NCBI RefSeq assembly: GCF_000955955.1
Contig: NZ_JYJG01000083.1
Coordinates: forward strand, 1 to 20,535
Origin: Lentzea aerocolonigenes
GTDB taxonomy: Bacteria; Actinomycetota; Actinomycetes; Mycobacteriales; Pseudonocardiaceae
DNA: 20,535 nt
Direction: 5' to 3'
The notes beneath the pieces are model-generated. The model ran no database searches and was not told the DNA's origin. It saw only the letters and a list, made by a program, of their open reading frames with translations. Shown in pieces: positions 13,796-20,535 of this stretch (the first letter of the stretch is position 1; every line of letters starts with the position of its first letter). The position numbers were made by a program, and so were the translations under genes.

Positions 13796-14959
13796 GTGCA
13801 CATCCGTGAGTACACCGAGGACGACCTCGACGCGGTCTTCCGCCTGCGCAAGCTCGCCTTCAACTCGTCAGAGCGGCCGGAGAAGCTGGTCCAGCCCGGC
13901 AAGCACGGACTGGTCGCGGAACTGGACGGCAAGGTCGCCGGGGTGCTCGGCATCGGCGAGTACGCGCAGTTCTACGGCGGCGCCCCGGTCCCGATGGGCG
14001 GGATCGGCGGCGTCTCCGTCAACGGCGCCACGCGTGGCCGTGGCGTCGCGGGGGCGTTGCTGGACAAGGCCTTGTCCACCATGCGGGAACACGGGCAGCC
14101 GATCTCGGTGCTCTACGCGACCGTGCCGAACCTGTACCGGAAACGGGGCTGGGAACGCGCAGGGCTCTTCCAGTGGGTCGAAGTGCCGATGGACAGGTTG
14201 CTCTCAGCACCGGCGCCCACCGAGCTGATACCTTCGCGCCCCGCGGATGAGAGCGATCTCACCGCGATGCACGACTGCTACCTGGAGGTGGCGCGGACGA
14301 TCGACGGCATGGCCGACCGTCGTCCGCCGAGGATCGACCTCGCGAAGGTGCTCGAGATGGACGTGGTGAGCGTGCTGCCCGGCCCGAACGGCCTGCGCGG
14401 TTATCTGACGGCTCAGCGCGAGCCCAGCCACGACCGCGACATGGGTCGTCTCAAGGTGTACGACCTCATCGGCGTGGACGTCGAGGCCCAGCTGAACCTG
14501 CTCGCGACGCTCAAGTCCTGGGCGGGCACGCTCGAAACCGTCGACCTGCGGATCACCGACCCCGCCACGCTCGACCTGCTCGGCGCGACGCCACTGCGGT
14601 ACGAGATGTCCACCTCGACCTGGATGCTGCGCGTCGTCGACCTGCCCGCCGCCGTGGCCGCGCGTGGCTGGCCGCGTCTCGCCGACGCCGCCGTCGACCT
14701 GGAGATCGTCGACGAGCACGCGCCGTGGCACGCCGGCAAGCAGCGCGTCGTCATCGAGGACGGCGTCGTCGGAGTCGAACCCGGCGGCACCGGTGCGGTT
14801 CGCCTGCACGCCAGGGCGCTCGGGCCGTGGTTCACCGGGTTCCAGAACACGCATGCGTTGCGGCGCGCGGGTTTGCTGGAGGGTGACCCGGCCGACGCGG
14901 CGGTGCTCGACCAGCTCGTCGGCGCTTCCGGTGTGCCGCGGCTGGCGGACTTCTTCTGA
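13796..14959 (+). CDS. Eis-like GNAT N-acetyltransferase
   Basis: A 387-residue protein with the three-part Eis layout: an N-terminal GNAT domain (about 1-150), a second GNAT-like domain, and an SCP2-like C-terminal domain ending in a free carboxylate after two Phe residues (RLADFF). The acetyl-CoA loop is seen in GGVSVNGATRGRGVAGALL, and the family Tyr in LYRKRGWERAGLF. Eis enzymes acetylate amines on aminoglycosides, polyamines or proteins; the target here is unknown. I prefer GTG at 13796 (MHIREYTEDDL) to TTG two codons upstream; neither has a good ribosome binding site. Its stop overlaps the next ATG (TGATG). Confidence 0.87.
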   Translation: MHIREYTEDDLDAVFRLRKLAFNSSERPEKLVQPGKHGLVAELDGKVAGVLGIGEYAQFYGGAPVPMGGIGGVSVNGATRGRGVAGALLDKALSTMREHGQPISVLYATVPNLYRKRGWERAGLFQWVEVPMDRLLSAPAPTELIPSRPADESDLTAMHDCYLEVARTIDGMADRRPPRIDLAKVLEMDVVSVLPGPNGLRGYLTAQREPSHDRDMGRLKVYDLIGVDVEAQLNLLATLKSWAGTLETVDLRITDPATLDLLGATPLRYEMSTSTWMLRVVDLPAAVAARGWPRLADAAVDLEIVDEHAPWHAGKQRVVIEDGVVGVEPGGTGAVRLHARALGPWFTGFQNTHALRRAGLLEGDPADAAVLDQLVGASGVPRLADFF

Positions 14960-15744
14960 TGACAGACGTCTACCACGAGGTCATGCGCGCGATCTGGGAC
15001 CACAACCTGCACTTCGGACTCTGGACCTCCGTCGAGGACGAGTCGCCCAACCGCATCGCCGCCGAACGCATGACCGCCCTGCACATCGACAAGCTCGGCG
15101 CGCGGCACGGCTGGCGCGTCCTCGACCTCGGCCGCCGGGTCGGCACTTCGGCGTTCCGGCTGGCCGAGGCCTCGCACGCCGACATCGTGTCCGTGTCCCC
15201 CTGTGCCGAGCACGTCCGCCGTGCGAACGCCCGCGCGGAAGCGTTGTTCGTCGACGACCAGGTCCGGTTCGTGCACGGCGACCCGCACGCGATGCCGTTC
15301 GCCGGTGGCACGTTCGACGCGGCGTGGGCGGTGGAGACGTTGCCGCACTTGGGTGATCGCGTCAGCGTCCTGCGCGAGCTGGCACGCGTGGTGAAACCGT
15401 CCGGTGTGGTCGTGGTGTCCGACTTCGTGCAGCGCAAGCCGGTCGCGCAGGGTCTGCTCGACGAGCTGCAGCCGTTGCTGAACACCTACGACATCGAGGA
15501 GCTGCCCACGTTCGCCGGCTACCCGAAGTTGTTGGCGGCAGCGGGCTTGCAGGTCGTGGAACTGGTGGACCTCACCACGGAGACGCGCAAGACCGTGCCG
15601 CGGATGCAGGCCGGTGCCCGCGCGCACTACGACGCTCTTGTTGCCGCGCATGGAGAAGAGGCGCGGGAGTATCTCGACCAGATCCTGTCACCCATCGCGA
15701 TCCAGCCGTCACTGGGTTATTTGCTGGCGGTGGCGCGCGTCTGA
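14959..15744 (+). CDS. SAM-dependent methyltransferase (type 11-like) with altered motif I
   Basis: A 261-residue class I methyltransferase. The core is GWRVLDLGRRVGTSAFRLAE (51-70), a second-strand acidic region, VRFVHGDPHAMPFAGGTFDAAWAVETLPHLG (motifs II/III, 102-132) and LRELARVVKPSGVVVVSDFV. Relatives include small-molecule C- and N-methyltransferases acting on geranyl diphosphate, sarcosine or tocopherol precursors. Motif I normally reads DLGCGVG; here Arg59 and Arg60 replace Cys-Gly, which could impair or reshape SAM binding. ATG overlaps the preceding stop (TGATG), so it belongs to the same coupled operon as the Eis-like gene. Confidence 0.87.
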   Translation: MTDVYHEVMRAIWDHNLHFGLWTSVEDESPNRIAAERMTALHIDKLGARHGWRVLDLGRRVGTSAFRLAEASHADIVSVSPCAEHVRRANARAEALFVDDQVRFVHGDPHAMPFAGGTFDAAWAVETLPHLGDRVSVLRELARVVKPSGVVVVSDFVQRKPVAQGLLDELQPLLNTYDIEELPTFAGYPKLLAAAGLQVVELVDLTTETRKTVPRMQAGARAHYDALVAAHGEEAREYLDQILSPIAIQPSLGYLLAVARV

Positions 15745-15781
15745 ATTCGTCCGCACGCGTTCGCCAAGTAACAATGAACGG

Positions 15782-16762
15782 GTGACGGGGGACGACGAGG
15801 TGAGGCACGCCTACGGCGACAACATGGGTTGGCGCCTGAAGGGCTATGCCAAACGACGCAGCGGGCCACAGGTCAGCGTGCGGGAGATCTCCCGCGCCCA
15901 GTTCCTGGAGATCCGGCCGTTGTTCGACGCGGAGGACAACCCGTGGCTCGCCGGCCTCAACGAGGTGAGCCCCGAGATCTGGCCGCGCGTCGAACAGGTG
16001 CTCGGACCGCTGGACCCCGACCAGGACTACTACGTCACCGGGCATCCGCTGGACTGGGACAAGGACCCCGTCCAGGTCGCCCGTGACCTGATCGACGAAC
16101 GGTTCCCGCTCGCCACGGCGGCGTTCCTCGGCGGCAGCGTCGCGGCCGGCAACTACACGGCGAACTCGGACCTGGACATCGTCGTGATCGTCGACGACCT
16201 GCCCAACGCGTTCCGGGAGACGCTGGAGCACCGCGGCTGGCCGGTCGAGCTGTTCTGTCACACGATCGAGTCATTCCAGGACTTCGTGGCCCGCGACACC
16301 CAGGACCGGCGCCCGCCGTTGCTGCACATGTGCGCCGAGGGGTTCCTCATGCTCGACGCCGACGGCACCGGCCAGTGCATGCGAGCCGAGGCGCGCGCTC
16401 TGCTCGACGTCGGCCCGCCGATTCCCACTGCCACCGAGCTGGAAGACCGCCGTTACGGCTGCACGGACCTGCTGGAAGACCTCATCGGGGCACGCGACGA
16501 CGACGAGCGGCTGTTCGTCGCGGCACGGCTGCTGACCTGCGCGGGGGAGTTGGCGCTGGTCGTGCAGAACAAGTGGCTCGGGCACGGGAAGTGGCTGCTC
16601 AGGCGGCTCAAGGAGGCTAAGGCCGACGAGCTCGTGGACGCCTACCGGGCGTTGGCGCGGGGCGAGGGCGCCGAGTGGTTCATCGAGGTCGTGGAGCACG
16701 TGCTGGTGTCCGCGGGCGGGCGGCTGGAGGCTGGTTACCGCAGGGAAGCGACTCCTCGCTAG
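15782..16762 (+). CDS. Nucleotidyltransferase-domain protein
   Basis: A 326-residue protein. An N-terminal part of about 100 residues, with no family I recognise, precedes a pol-beta-type nucleotidyltransferase domain: FLGGSVAAGNYTANSDLDIVVIV (115-137) gives the GS motif and metal ligands D130 and D132, and VELFCH (155-160) supplies a likely third acid. The rest is helical (RLLTCAGELALVVQNKWLG, LKEAKADELVDAYRAL), like the accessory domain of aminoglycoside or lincosamide adenylyltransferases. It may adenylylate a small molecule or be a minimal-type enzyme; resistance is not implied. GTG start at 15782, 37 bp after the methyltransferase; no strong ribosome binding site. Confidence 0.82.
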   Translation: MTGDDEVRHAYGDNMGWRLKGYAKRRSGPQVSVREISRAQFLEIRPLFDAEDNPWLAGLNEVSPEIWPRVEQVLGPLDPDQDYYVTGHPLDWDKDPVQVARDLIDERFPLATAAFLGGSVAAGNYTANSDLDIVVIVDDLPNAFRETLEHRGWPVELFCHTIESFQDFVARDTQDRRPPLLHMCAEGFLMLDADGTGQCMRAEARALLDVGPPIPTATELEDRRYGCTDLLEDLIGARDDDERLFVAARLLTCAGELALVVQNKWLGHGKWLLRRLKEAKADELVDAYRALARGEGAEWFIEVVEHVLVSAGGRLEAGYRREATPR

Positions 16763-16789
16763 ACCCGCTGGTGCCGCGACCGTCGGCCT

Positions 16790-16821
16790 GTGCCCCGTAT
16801 TTCGCCGCTCAGAGGGGGCAC
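16790..16821. terminator. Weak hairpin between nucleotidyltransferase and TRIC-like genes
   Basis: GTGCCCC (16790-16796) and GGGGCAC (16815-16821) are 7-bp inverted arms around 18 nt. An overlapping TGGTGCC/GGCACCA pair (from about 16769) is also possible. It lies 28 bp after the nucleotidyltransferase stop. It is short, so a terminator role is uncertain. Confidence 0.35.
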
Positions 16822-16870
16822 CACGAGGCGCCCTGCTGAGTGGTGGAAGACGCGGTGAAGGCAGGCGGTC

Positions 16871-17503
16871 GTGGCACTAGTCTTCCTGTTCGTGCTGCTC
16901 ATCGTCCTGGAACTGATCGGGATCGCGGTCTTCGCCGCGTCCGGCGCGGTGGCTGCCGTCCGTGCCCGGCTGGACGTGTTCGGCGTGATCGTCCTGGCAC
17001 TCACCACTGCGTTGGGCGGCGGCATCATCCGCGACGTGCTGCTGGGCGTGCACCCGCCGACGAGCCTCAAGAACTGGCCGTACCTGCTGGTCGCCGGCGT
17101 CACGGGCCTGATCGTCTTCTGGTTCCACCCGCAGGTCGCGAAGCTCCGACGCACGGTGTTGCTGTTGGACGCCGTGGGGCTCGGCCTGTTCGTCACGTCC
17201 GGCACCACCACCGCGCTGGCTCTCGGCGCCACGCCCTATGCCGCGTGCCTCATCGGCATGACCACCGGTATCGGCGGCGGCGCCGTGCGTGATCTCCTCC
17301 TCCGTGAGATTCCATTGGTGCTGAGGAGAGAGATCTACGCCGTGGCCGCGCTCGCCGGAGCGGTCGTCGTCGCGATGGGCGAGTGGGTCCGGCTGCCGAA
17401 AGACCTGGTCGCGCTGACTGGTGCGTCAATAATCATCACCATCAGGCTGATTGCGCTCTGGCGGAAGTGGAATGCACCGGTCGCAAGAGGCCTCGAAGGC
17501 TAA
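16871..17503 (+). CDS. TRIC-type (UPF0126/YadS) membrane channel protein
   Basis: A 210-residue integral membrane protein with about seven predicted spans, made of two similar halves. Each half carries the family motif, GGGIIRDVLLG (about 53-63) and GGGAVRDLLLRE (about 136-147). The bacterial TRIC family forms trimeric cation channels; older annotation is UPF0126. It opens with a hydrophobic helix (LVFLFVLLIVLELIGIAVFAASG). GTG start; GCAGGCGG upstream is a weak ribosome binding site. It is followed 69 bp later by mprA in the same direction. Confidence 0.9.
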   Translation: MALVFLFVLLIVLELIGIAVFAASGAVAAVRARLDVFGVIVLALTTALGGGIIRDVLLGVHPPTSLKNWPYLLVAGVTGLIVFWFHPQVAKLRRTVLLLDAVGLGLFVTSGTTTALALGATPYAACLIGMTTGIGGGAVRDLLLREIPLVLRREIYAVAALAGAVVVAMGEWVRLPKDLVALTGASIIITIRLIALWRKWNAPVARGLEG

Positions 17504-17533
17504 CGCCGAACTCACACGTGCAGTTAGGGACCT

Positions 17534-17559
17534 TCTCAGGCGCCTCTCAGATCCCTCAG
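17534..17559 (+). promoter_or_regulatory. TCTCAG direct repeats, candidate MprA operator
   Basis: TCTCAG occurs at 17534-17539 and 17545-17550, one helical turn (11 bp) apart, with a related CCTCAG at 17554-17559. Direct repeats spaced by a turn are the usual binding pattern of OmpR-type regulators, and mycobacterial MprA regulates its own gene. The last repeat ends 13 bp before the mprA ATG, so binding may overlap the transcription start. Confidence 0.55.
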
Positions 17560-17572
17560 CAACACTGCCCCT

Positions 17573-18268
17573 ATGCGCATCCTCGTTGTCGACGACGATC
17601 GGGCGGTCAGGGAGTCACTCCGCCGTTCGCTCCAGTTCAACGGCTACCAGGTCGAGACTGCCGGAGACGGCATGCAGGCCCTGGAGTCGGTGACTGCCGC
17701 CAGGCCGGACGCCATGGTGCTCGACGTGATGATGCCGCGGCTGGACGGGCTGGAGGTGTGCCGGCGCCTTCGCAGCACCGGTGACGACCTGCCGATCCTC
17801 GTGCTGACCGCGCGGGACGCCGTGAGCGACCGCGTGTCCGGGCTCGACGCCGGGGCCGACGACTACCTGCCCAAGCCGTTCGCGCTGGAGGAGCTGCTGG
17901 CGCGACTGCGCGCGCTGCTGCGCCGTGCCGCCCAGGACGACGCCGCGTCCCAGCAGACCGCGGCCGTCCTCAAGTTCGCCGACCTCGAGCTGGACCCGTC
18001 CACCAGGGACGTCCGCCGGGGCGAGCGCTCCATCAGCCTCACCCGCACCGAGTTCGCGCTGCTCGAGCTCCTGCTGGCGCACCCGCGCCAGGTGCTGACT
18101 CGCAGCCGCATCCTGGAGGACGTGTGGGGATACGACTTCCCGACCTCGGGCAACGCACTCGAGGTCTACGTCGGGTATCTGCGCCGCAAGACGGAGGCGG
18201 AGGGGGAGCCGAGGCTGATCCACACGGTGCGCGGAGTGGGCTACGTCCTGCGGGAGACCCCTCCGTGA
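17573..18268 (+). CDS. mprA: MprA response regulator (OmpR family)
   Basis: A 231-residue regulator closely matching my memory of mycobacterial Mpr[21 protein letters not shown] at the start, [16 protein letters not shown] around phospho-acceptor D51, T79, K101 in [14 protein letters not shown], and a winged-helix C-terminus with [40 protein letters not shown] and [17 protein letters not shown]. MprA controls the response to cell-envelope stress. The ATG at 17573 has no Shine-Dalgarno sequence. The stop overlaps the mprB GTG (GTGA), so regulator and kinase are coupled. Confidence 0.95.
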   Translation: MRILVVDDDRAVRESLRRSLQFNGYQVETAGDGMQALESVTAARPDAMVLDVMMPRLDGLEVCRRLRSTGDDLPILVLTARDAVSDRVSGLDAGADDYLPKPFALEELLARLRALLRRAAQDDAASQQTAAVLKFADLELDPSTRDVRRGERSISLTRTEFALLELLLAHPRQVLTRSRILEDVWGYDFPTSGNALEVYVGYLRRKTEAEGEPRLIHTVRGVGYVLRETPP

Positions 18269-19659
18269 TCTTCGAACCCCAGGGACGGCTGCAGAGGGCG
18301 TCGCTGCGGGCTCGGGTCACCTGGCTCGCGGCGTTCTGCGTCGCCGGGGCCGTGGCGTTGGTGTCGTTCGGCGCGTACATGATCGTGCGCAAGAGCGTGT
18401 ACGACGCGCTCGACGAGGGCCTACGCCAGCGTGCCAACACGGTGGCGACCGGCTTCAAGGTCACCACCCCGGACGAGGTCCTGAACTACCCGGCGGCGTT
18501 CCTCGCGGCCGGCGACGTGAAGATGGGCCTGCTGCAGTCGAACACCGGCAAGATCTTCTACCCCAGGACCAGTGAGCCGCCGCCCACCATCGACGAGGCG
18601 TGGGAGGTCGCGGAGGGCGATCGCACCGACTACACCTGGACCGACCACAAGTCCGAGACGCGCGTGGTCGCCGTCCACTACGGGCCGGAGAACTCGGGCC
18701 AGGCGATCGTCATCGCGCAGTCGATGGTGCCGCAACGGACGACGCTGGCGAAGCTCAGCGTGGTGCTGCTGCTCATCGGTGGCGCCGGTGTGCTGCTGGC
18801 GGCCATCGCGGGCACGGCGGTGGCGCGCACGGGTTTGCGGCCGGTGCAACGGCTCACCGAGGCCACCGAACGCGTGGCGAACACTGGTGACCTGACGCCG
18901 ATCCCGGTGTCGGGCGACGACGAGCTGGCGCGGTTGACGCACAGCTTCAACGCGATGCTCGGCGCGGTCGCGGAGTCGCAGGAACGCCAACGGCGGTTGG
19001 TCGCCGACGCGGGCCACGAGCTGCGCACGCCGTTGACTTCCATGCGCACCAACCTGGAGCTGTTGCTCGCCTCGGAACGCCCGAACTCCCCGACGTTGTC
19101 CCAAGAGGACAAAACGGAAATCCAGTCGGACGTGCGCGCGCAGATCGACGAACTCACCACGTTGATCGGTGACCTGGTCGAACTCGCTCGCGAGGACGCG
19201 CCTCAGGTCGTGCACGAACCCGTCGATCTCGTCGAGGTGGTAGAACGGTCTCTGGACCGCGCGCGCCGACGCGCCTCGAACGTCACGTTCGACGTGCAGC
19301 TGCAACCGTGGACACTTCTGGGTGATTCAAGTGCTCTCGAGCGCGCGGTGCTGAACCTCCTCGACAACGCGGTGAAGTTCAGTCCCTCGGGCTCAGCGGT
19401 GCGGCTGAGCCTGCGTCAGGTGGGCGACGGCAGCGCCGTGGTGGAGGTGGCGGACGCGGGCCCCGGTATCGCGGACGCCGATCTACCTCACGTTTTCGAG
19501 CGGTTCTACCGTTCGTCCGAGGCGCGGACCCTGCCGGGTTCCGGTCTGGGACTCGCCATTGTCAAGCAGGTGGCACAACGGCACGGCGGCACGGCCACCG
19601 CGGGCAGAGCGCCCGAAGGCGGTGCCCTGTTCACGTTGCGCCTACCCGGTCGTCCGTAA
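18265..19659 (+). CDS. mprB: MprB sensor histidine kinase
   Basis: A 464-residue membrane kinase. Span 1 is about 17-40 and span 2 about 163-186, with an extracytoplasmic sensor of about 120 residues between them. A HAMP linker ([19 protein letters not shown]) follows. The H-box is [20 protein letters not shown] with phospho-acceptor His251. The ATPase domain has the N-box [15 protein letters not shown], the D-box VADAGPGI, the F-box VFERFYRS and the G-box [12 protein letters not shown]. All catalytic motifs are intact. The GTG start at 18265 overlaps mprA. In mycobacteria MprB senses envelope damage and is restrained by the chaperone DnaK. Confidence 0.94.
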   Translation: MIFEPQGRLQRASLRARVTWLAAFCVAGAVALVSFGAYMIVRKSVYDALDEGLRQRANTVATGFKVTTPDEVLNYPAAFLAAGDVKMGLLQSNTGKIFYPRTSEPPPTIDEAWEVAEGDRTDYTWTDHKSETRVVAVHYGPENSGQAIVIAQSMVPQRTTLAKLSVVLLLIGGAGVLLAAIAGTAVARTGLRPVQRLTEATERVANTGDLTPIPVSGDDELARLTHSFNAMLGAVAESQERQRRLVADAGHELRTPLTSMRTNLELLLASERPNSPTLSQEDKTEIQSDVRAQIDELTTLIGDLVELAREDAPQVVHEPVDLVEVVERSLDRARRRASNVTFDVQLQPWTLLGDSSALERAVLNLLDNAVKFSPSGSAVRLSLRQVGDGSAVVEVADAGPGIADADLPHVFERFYRSSEARTLPGSGLGLAIVKQVAQRHGGTATAGRAPEGGALFTLRLPGRP

Positions 19660-19669
19660 GGTGGGGCGT

Positions 19670-20515
19670 GTGAGTCATCGCGTGAACGACGATTCTTCGT
19701 CGACCTGGGAGACGACGCCTCCCACAGGAGACGGCCCCGCAGAACCCACGTCGCGGTTCTCGACGTCCGGTTCGCGGTCTTCGTCCCCCTCTTCGTACGA
19801 GGAGGACGACCCGGCGCCCAGGTTCTCCAAGAAGAAGGCGAAGAAGAAGCAGCCGTTCTGGAAAGAAGTCCTGGTCATCTTCGGCGTCGCGCTGGTGCTG
19901 ACCATCACCATCCAGACGTTCGTCGCGCGTGTGTTCGTCATCCCGTCGGCTTCGATGGAGACGACCCTGCACGGCTGTACTGGTTGCGTGAACGACAAGG
20001 TGCTGGTCGAGAAGATCACGTACCTGTTCCGCGATCCGCAGCCGGGCGACGTCGTCGTGTTCCGCGGCCCGCCGAACTGGACGGGCGGCAAGGAGCCCCC
20101 GAACTTCTTCGTCGGCACGCTGCAGGACATGGGCTCGATGGTGAACCTGTCCGAGCCCAGTGGCACCGACTTCATCAAGCGCGTCATCGCGGTCGGCGGC
20201 CAGACCGTCGAGTGCTGCGACGACCAGGGCCGCGTCCTGGTCGACGGCAAGCCGCTGGACGAGCCGTACCTGAACTTCGGTGGCGGCCCGCGTCAGCAGG
20301 ACTCGTTCGAGAAGGTCACCGTGCCCGCGGGCAAGCTGTGGGTGATGGGTGACAACCGCAACAACTCGTCGGACTCGCGCAAGCACGGCGACCCGACGCC
20401 CGCCGACGGTGCGATCCCGATCGCCAACGTGGTGGGCAAGGCGCGCGTGATCGTCATCCCGGTGAGCCGCTGGGGTTCGATCTCTGACTACAACCCGCAG
20501 ACCGGCGGCAAGTAG
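19670..20515 (+). CDS. lepB: Type I signal peptidase
   Basis: A 281-residue single-span S26 peptidase that removes signal peptides from exported proteins. A long disordered cytoplasmic N-terminus rich in Ser/Thr/Pro (about 1-52) ends in a basic patch (KKKAKKKQ). The membrane helix is about 66-88. The catalytic Ser95 lies in IPSASMETTL and the general base Lys170 in DFIKRVIAVGG; GDNRNNSSDSR (228-238) is the conserved C-terminal box. Two Cys pairs (CTGC 103-106, CC 182-183) sit in the external domain and could form disulfides. I chose GTG at 19670 with GGTGGGG upstream; it follows mprB by 10 bp, suggesting one transcript. Confidence 0.93.
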   Translation: MSHRVNDDSSSTWETTPPTGDGPAEPTSRFSTSGSRSSSPSSYEEDDPAPRFSKKKAKKKQPFWKEVLVIFGVALVLTITIQTFVARVFVIPSASMETTLHGCTGCVNDKVLVEKITYLFRDPQPGDVVVFRGPPNWTGGKEPPNFFVGTLQDMGSMVNLSEPSGTDFIKRVIAVGGQTVECCDDQGRVLVDGKPLDEPYLNFGGGPRQQDSFEKVTVPAGKLWVMGDNRNNSSDSRKHGDPTPADGAIPIANVVGKARVIVIPVSRWGSISDYNPQTGGK

Positions 20516-20522
20516 CTTCCAA

Positions 20523-20535
20523 GATGAAGGGAACC
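20523..20535. repeat. Partial second copy of the GATGAAGGGAACC intergenic repeat
   Basis: GATGAAGGGAACC, 8 bp after the lepB stop, is identical to the first 13 bases of the palindromic element at 6205. The window ends inside it, so the rest of the hairpin cannot be seen. Both copies directly follow a stop codon, consistent with a dispersed terminator-like element. Confidence 0.75.

Noticed and set aside
15614..15781. Upstream extension of the nucleotidyltransferase gene
   Set aside because: It would overlap the end of the methyltransferase gene by about 130 bp; GTG at 15782 avoids this.
15782..16762. Calling the nucleotidyltransferase an aminoglycoside resistance gene
   Set aside because: Only the general nucleotidyltransferase motifs are visible; nothing identifies an antibiotic substrate.
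19559..19669. Upstream start for the signal peptidase
   Set aside because: It would overlap the mprB ATPase domain; the extra residues are unlike a signal peptidase N-terminus and GTG at 19670 has a better ribosome binding site.
1..20535. CRISPR array, prophage, insertion sequence or tRNA-associated integrative element
   Set aside because: No spaced direct repeats, transposase, integrase or phage genes; no repeat of the tRNA 3' end was noticed in the window.

Overview
The window is high-GC DNA with many GTG starts and TGATG/GTGA gene overlaps. Its gene content is typical of a filamentous actinomycete: an MprAB two-component pair, zinc-free ribosomal protein paralogues, an Eis-like acetyltransferase, and a secreted acylase with a carbohydrate-binding-like tail. 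I place it in the Pseudonocardiales (Lentzea/Saccharothrix-like) by inference only. Nothing here looks like a phage, plasmid, transposon or CRISPR locus.

Layout. 1-80: tRNA-Arg(CCU) on the minus strand. 252-1847: an unknown protein and an FkbM-type methyltransferase, ended by a hairpin. 1903-5100: a large secreted penicillin-acylase-family enzyme on the minus strand. A 455-bp dyad-rich region separates it from a divergent orphan NarL-type response regulator (5556-6203). 6205-6253: an elaborate palindromic repeat whose first 13 bases recur at the very end of the window. 6259-9249 (minus strand): a TPR-like diguanylate cyclase, a GT2 glycosyltransferase and bluB. An out-of-frame copy of the bluB 3' tail lies at the end of the glycosyltransferase gene.

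9334-11916 is the most coherent system. Zinc-independent paralogues of S18, S14, L33 and L28 (minus strand) diverge from a CobW-like protein, L31 type B and L32 (plus strand), around one shared candidate Zur-controlled promoter region. Nearly every junction is translationally coupled. A strong terminator-like hairpin follows each arm, and each hairpin lies inside the coding sequence of the convergent neighbour. The CobW-like protein has lost both the P-loop and the NKxD motif but keeps a Cys pair. The expected role, from known Zur regulons, is to replace zinc-binding ribosomal proteins during zinc starvation.

11913-15744: a histidine phosphatase on the minus strand, then a tightly coupled plus-strand set of EthD-like protein, 3-hydroxyacyl-CoA dehydrogenase, Eis-like acetyltransferase and a methyltransferase with an altered SAM motif. 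15782-17503: a nucleotidyltransferase and a TRIC-type membrane protein. 17573-20515: mprA, mprB and a type I signal peptidase, apparently one envelope-stress unit, preceded by 11-bp-spaced TCTCAG repeats that look like an MprA operator.
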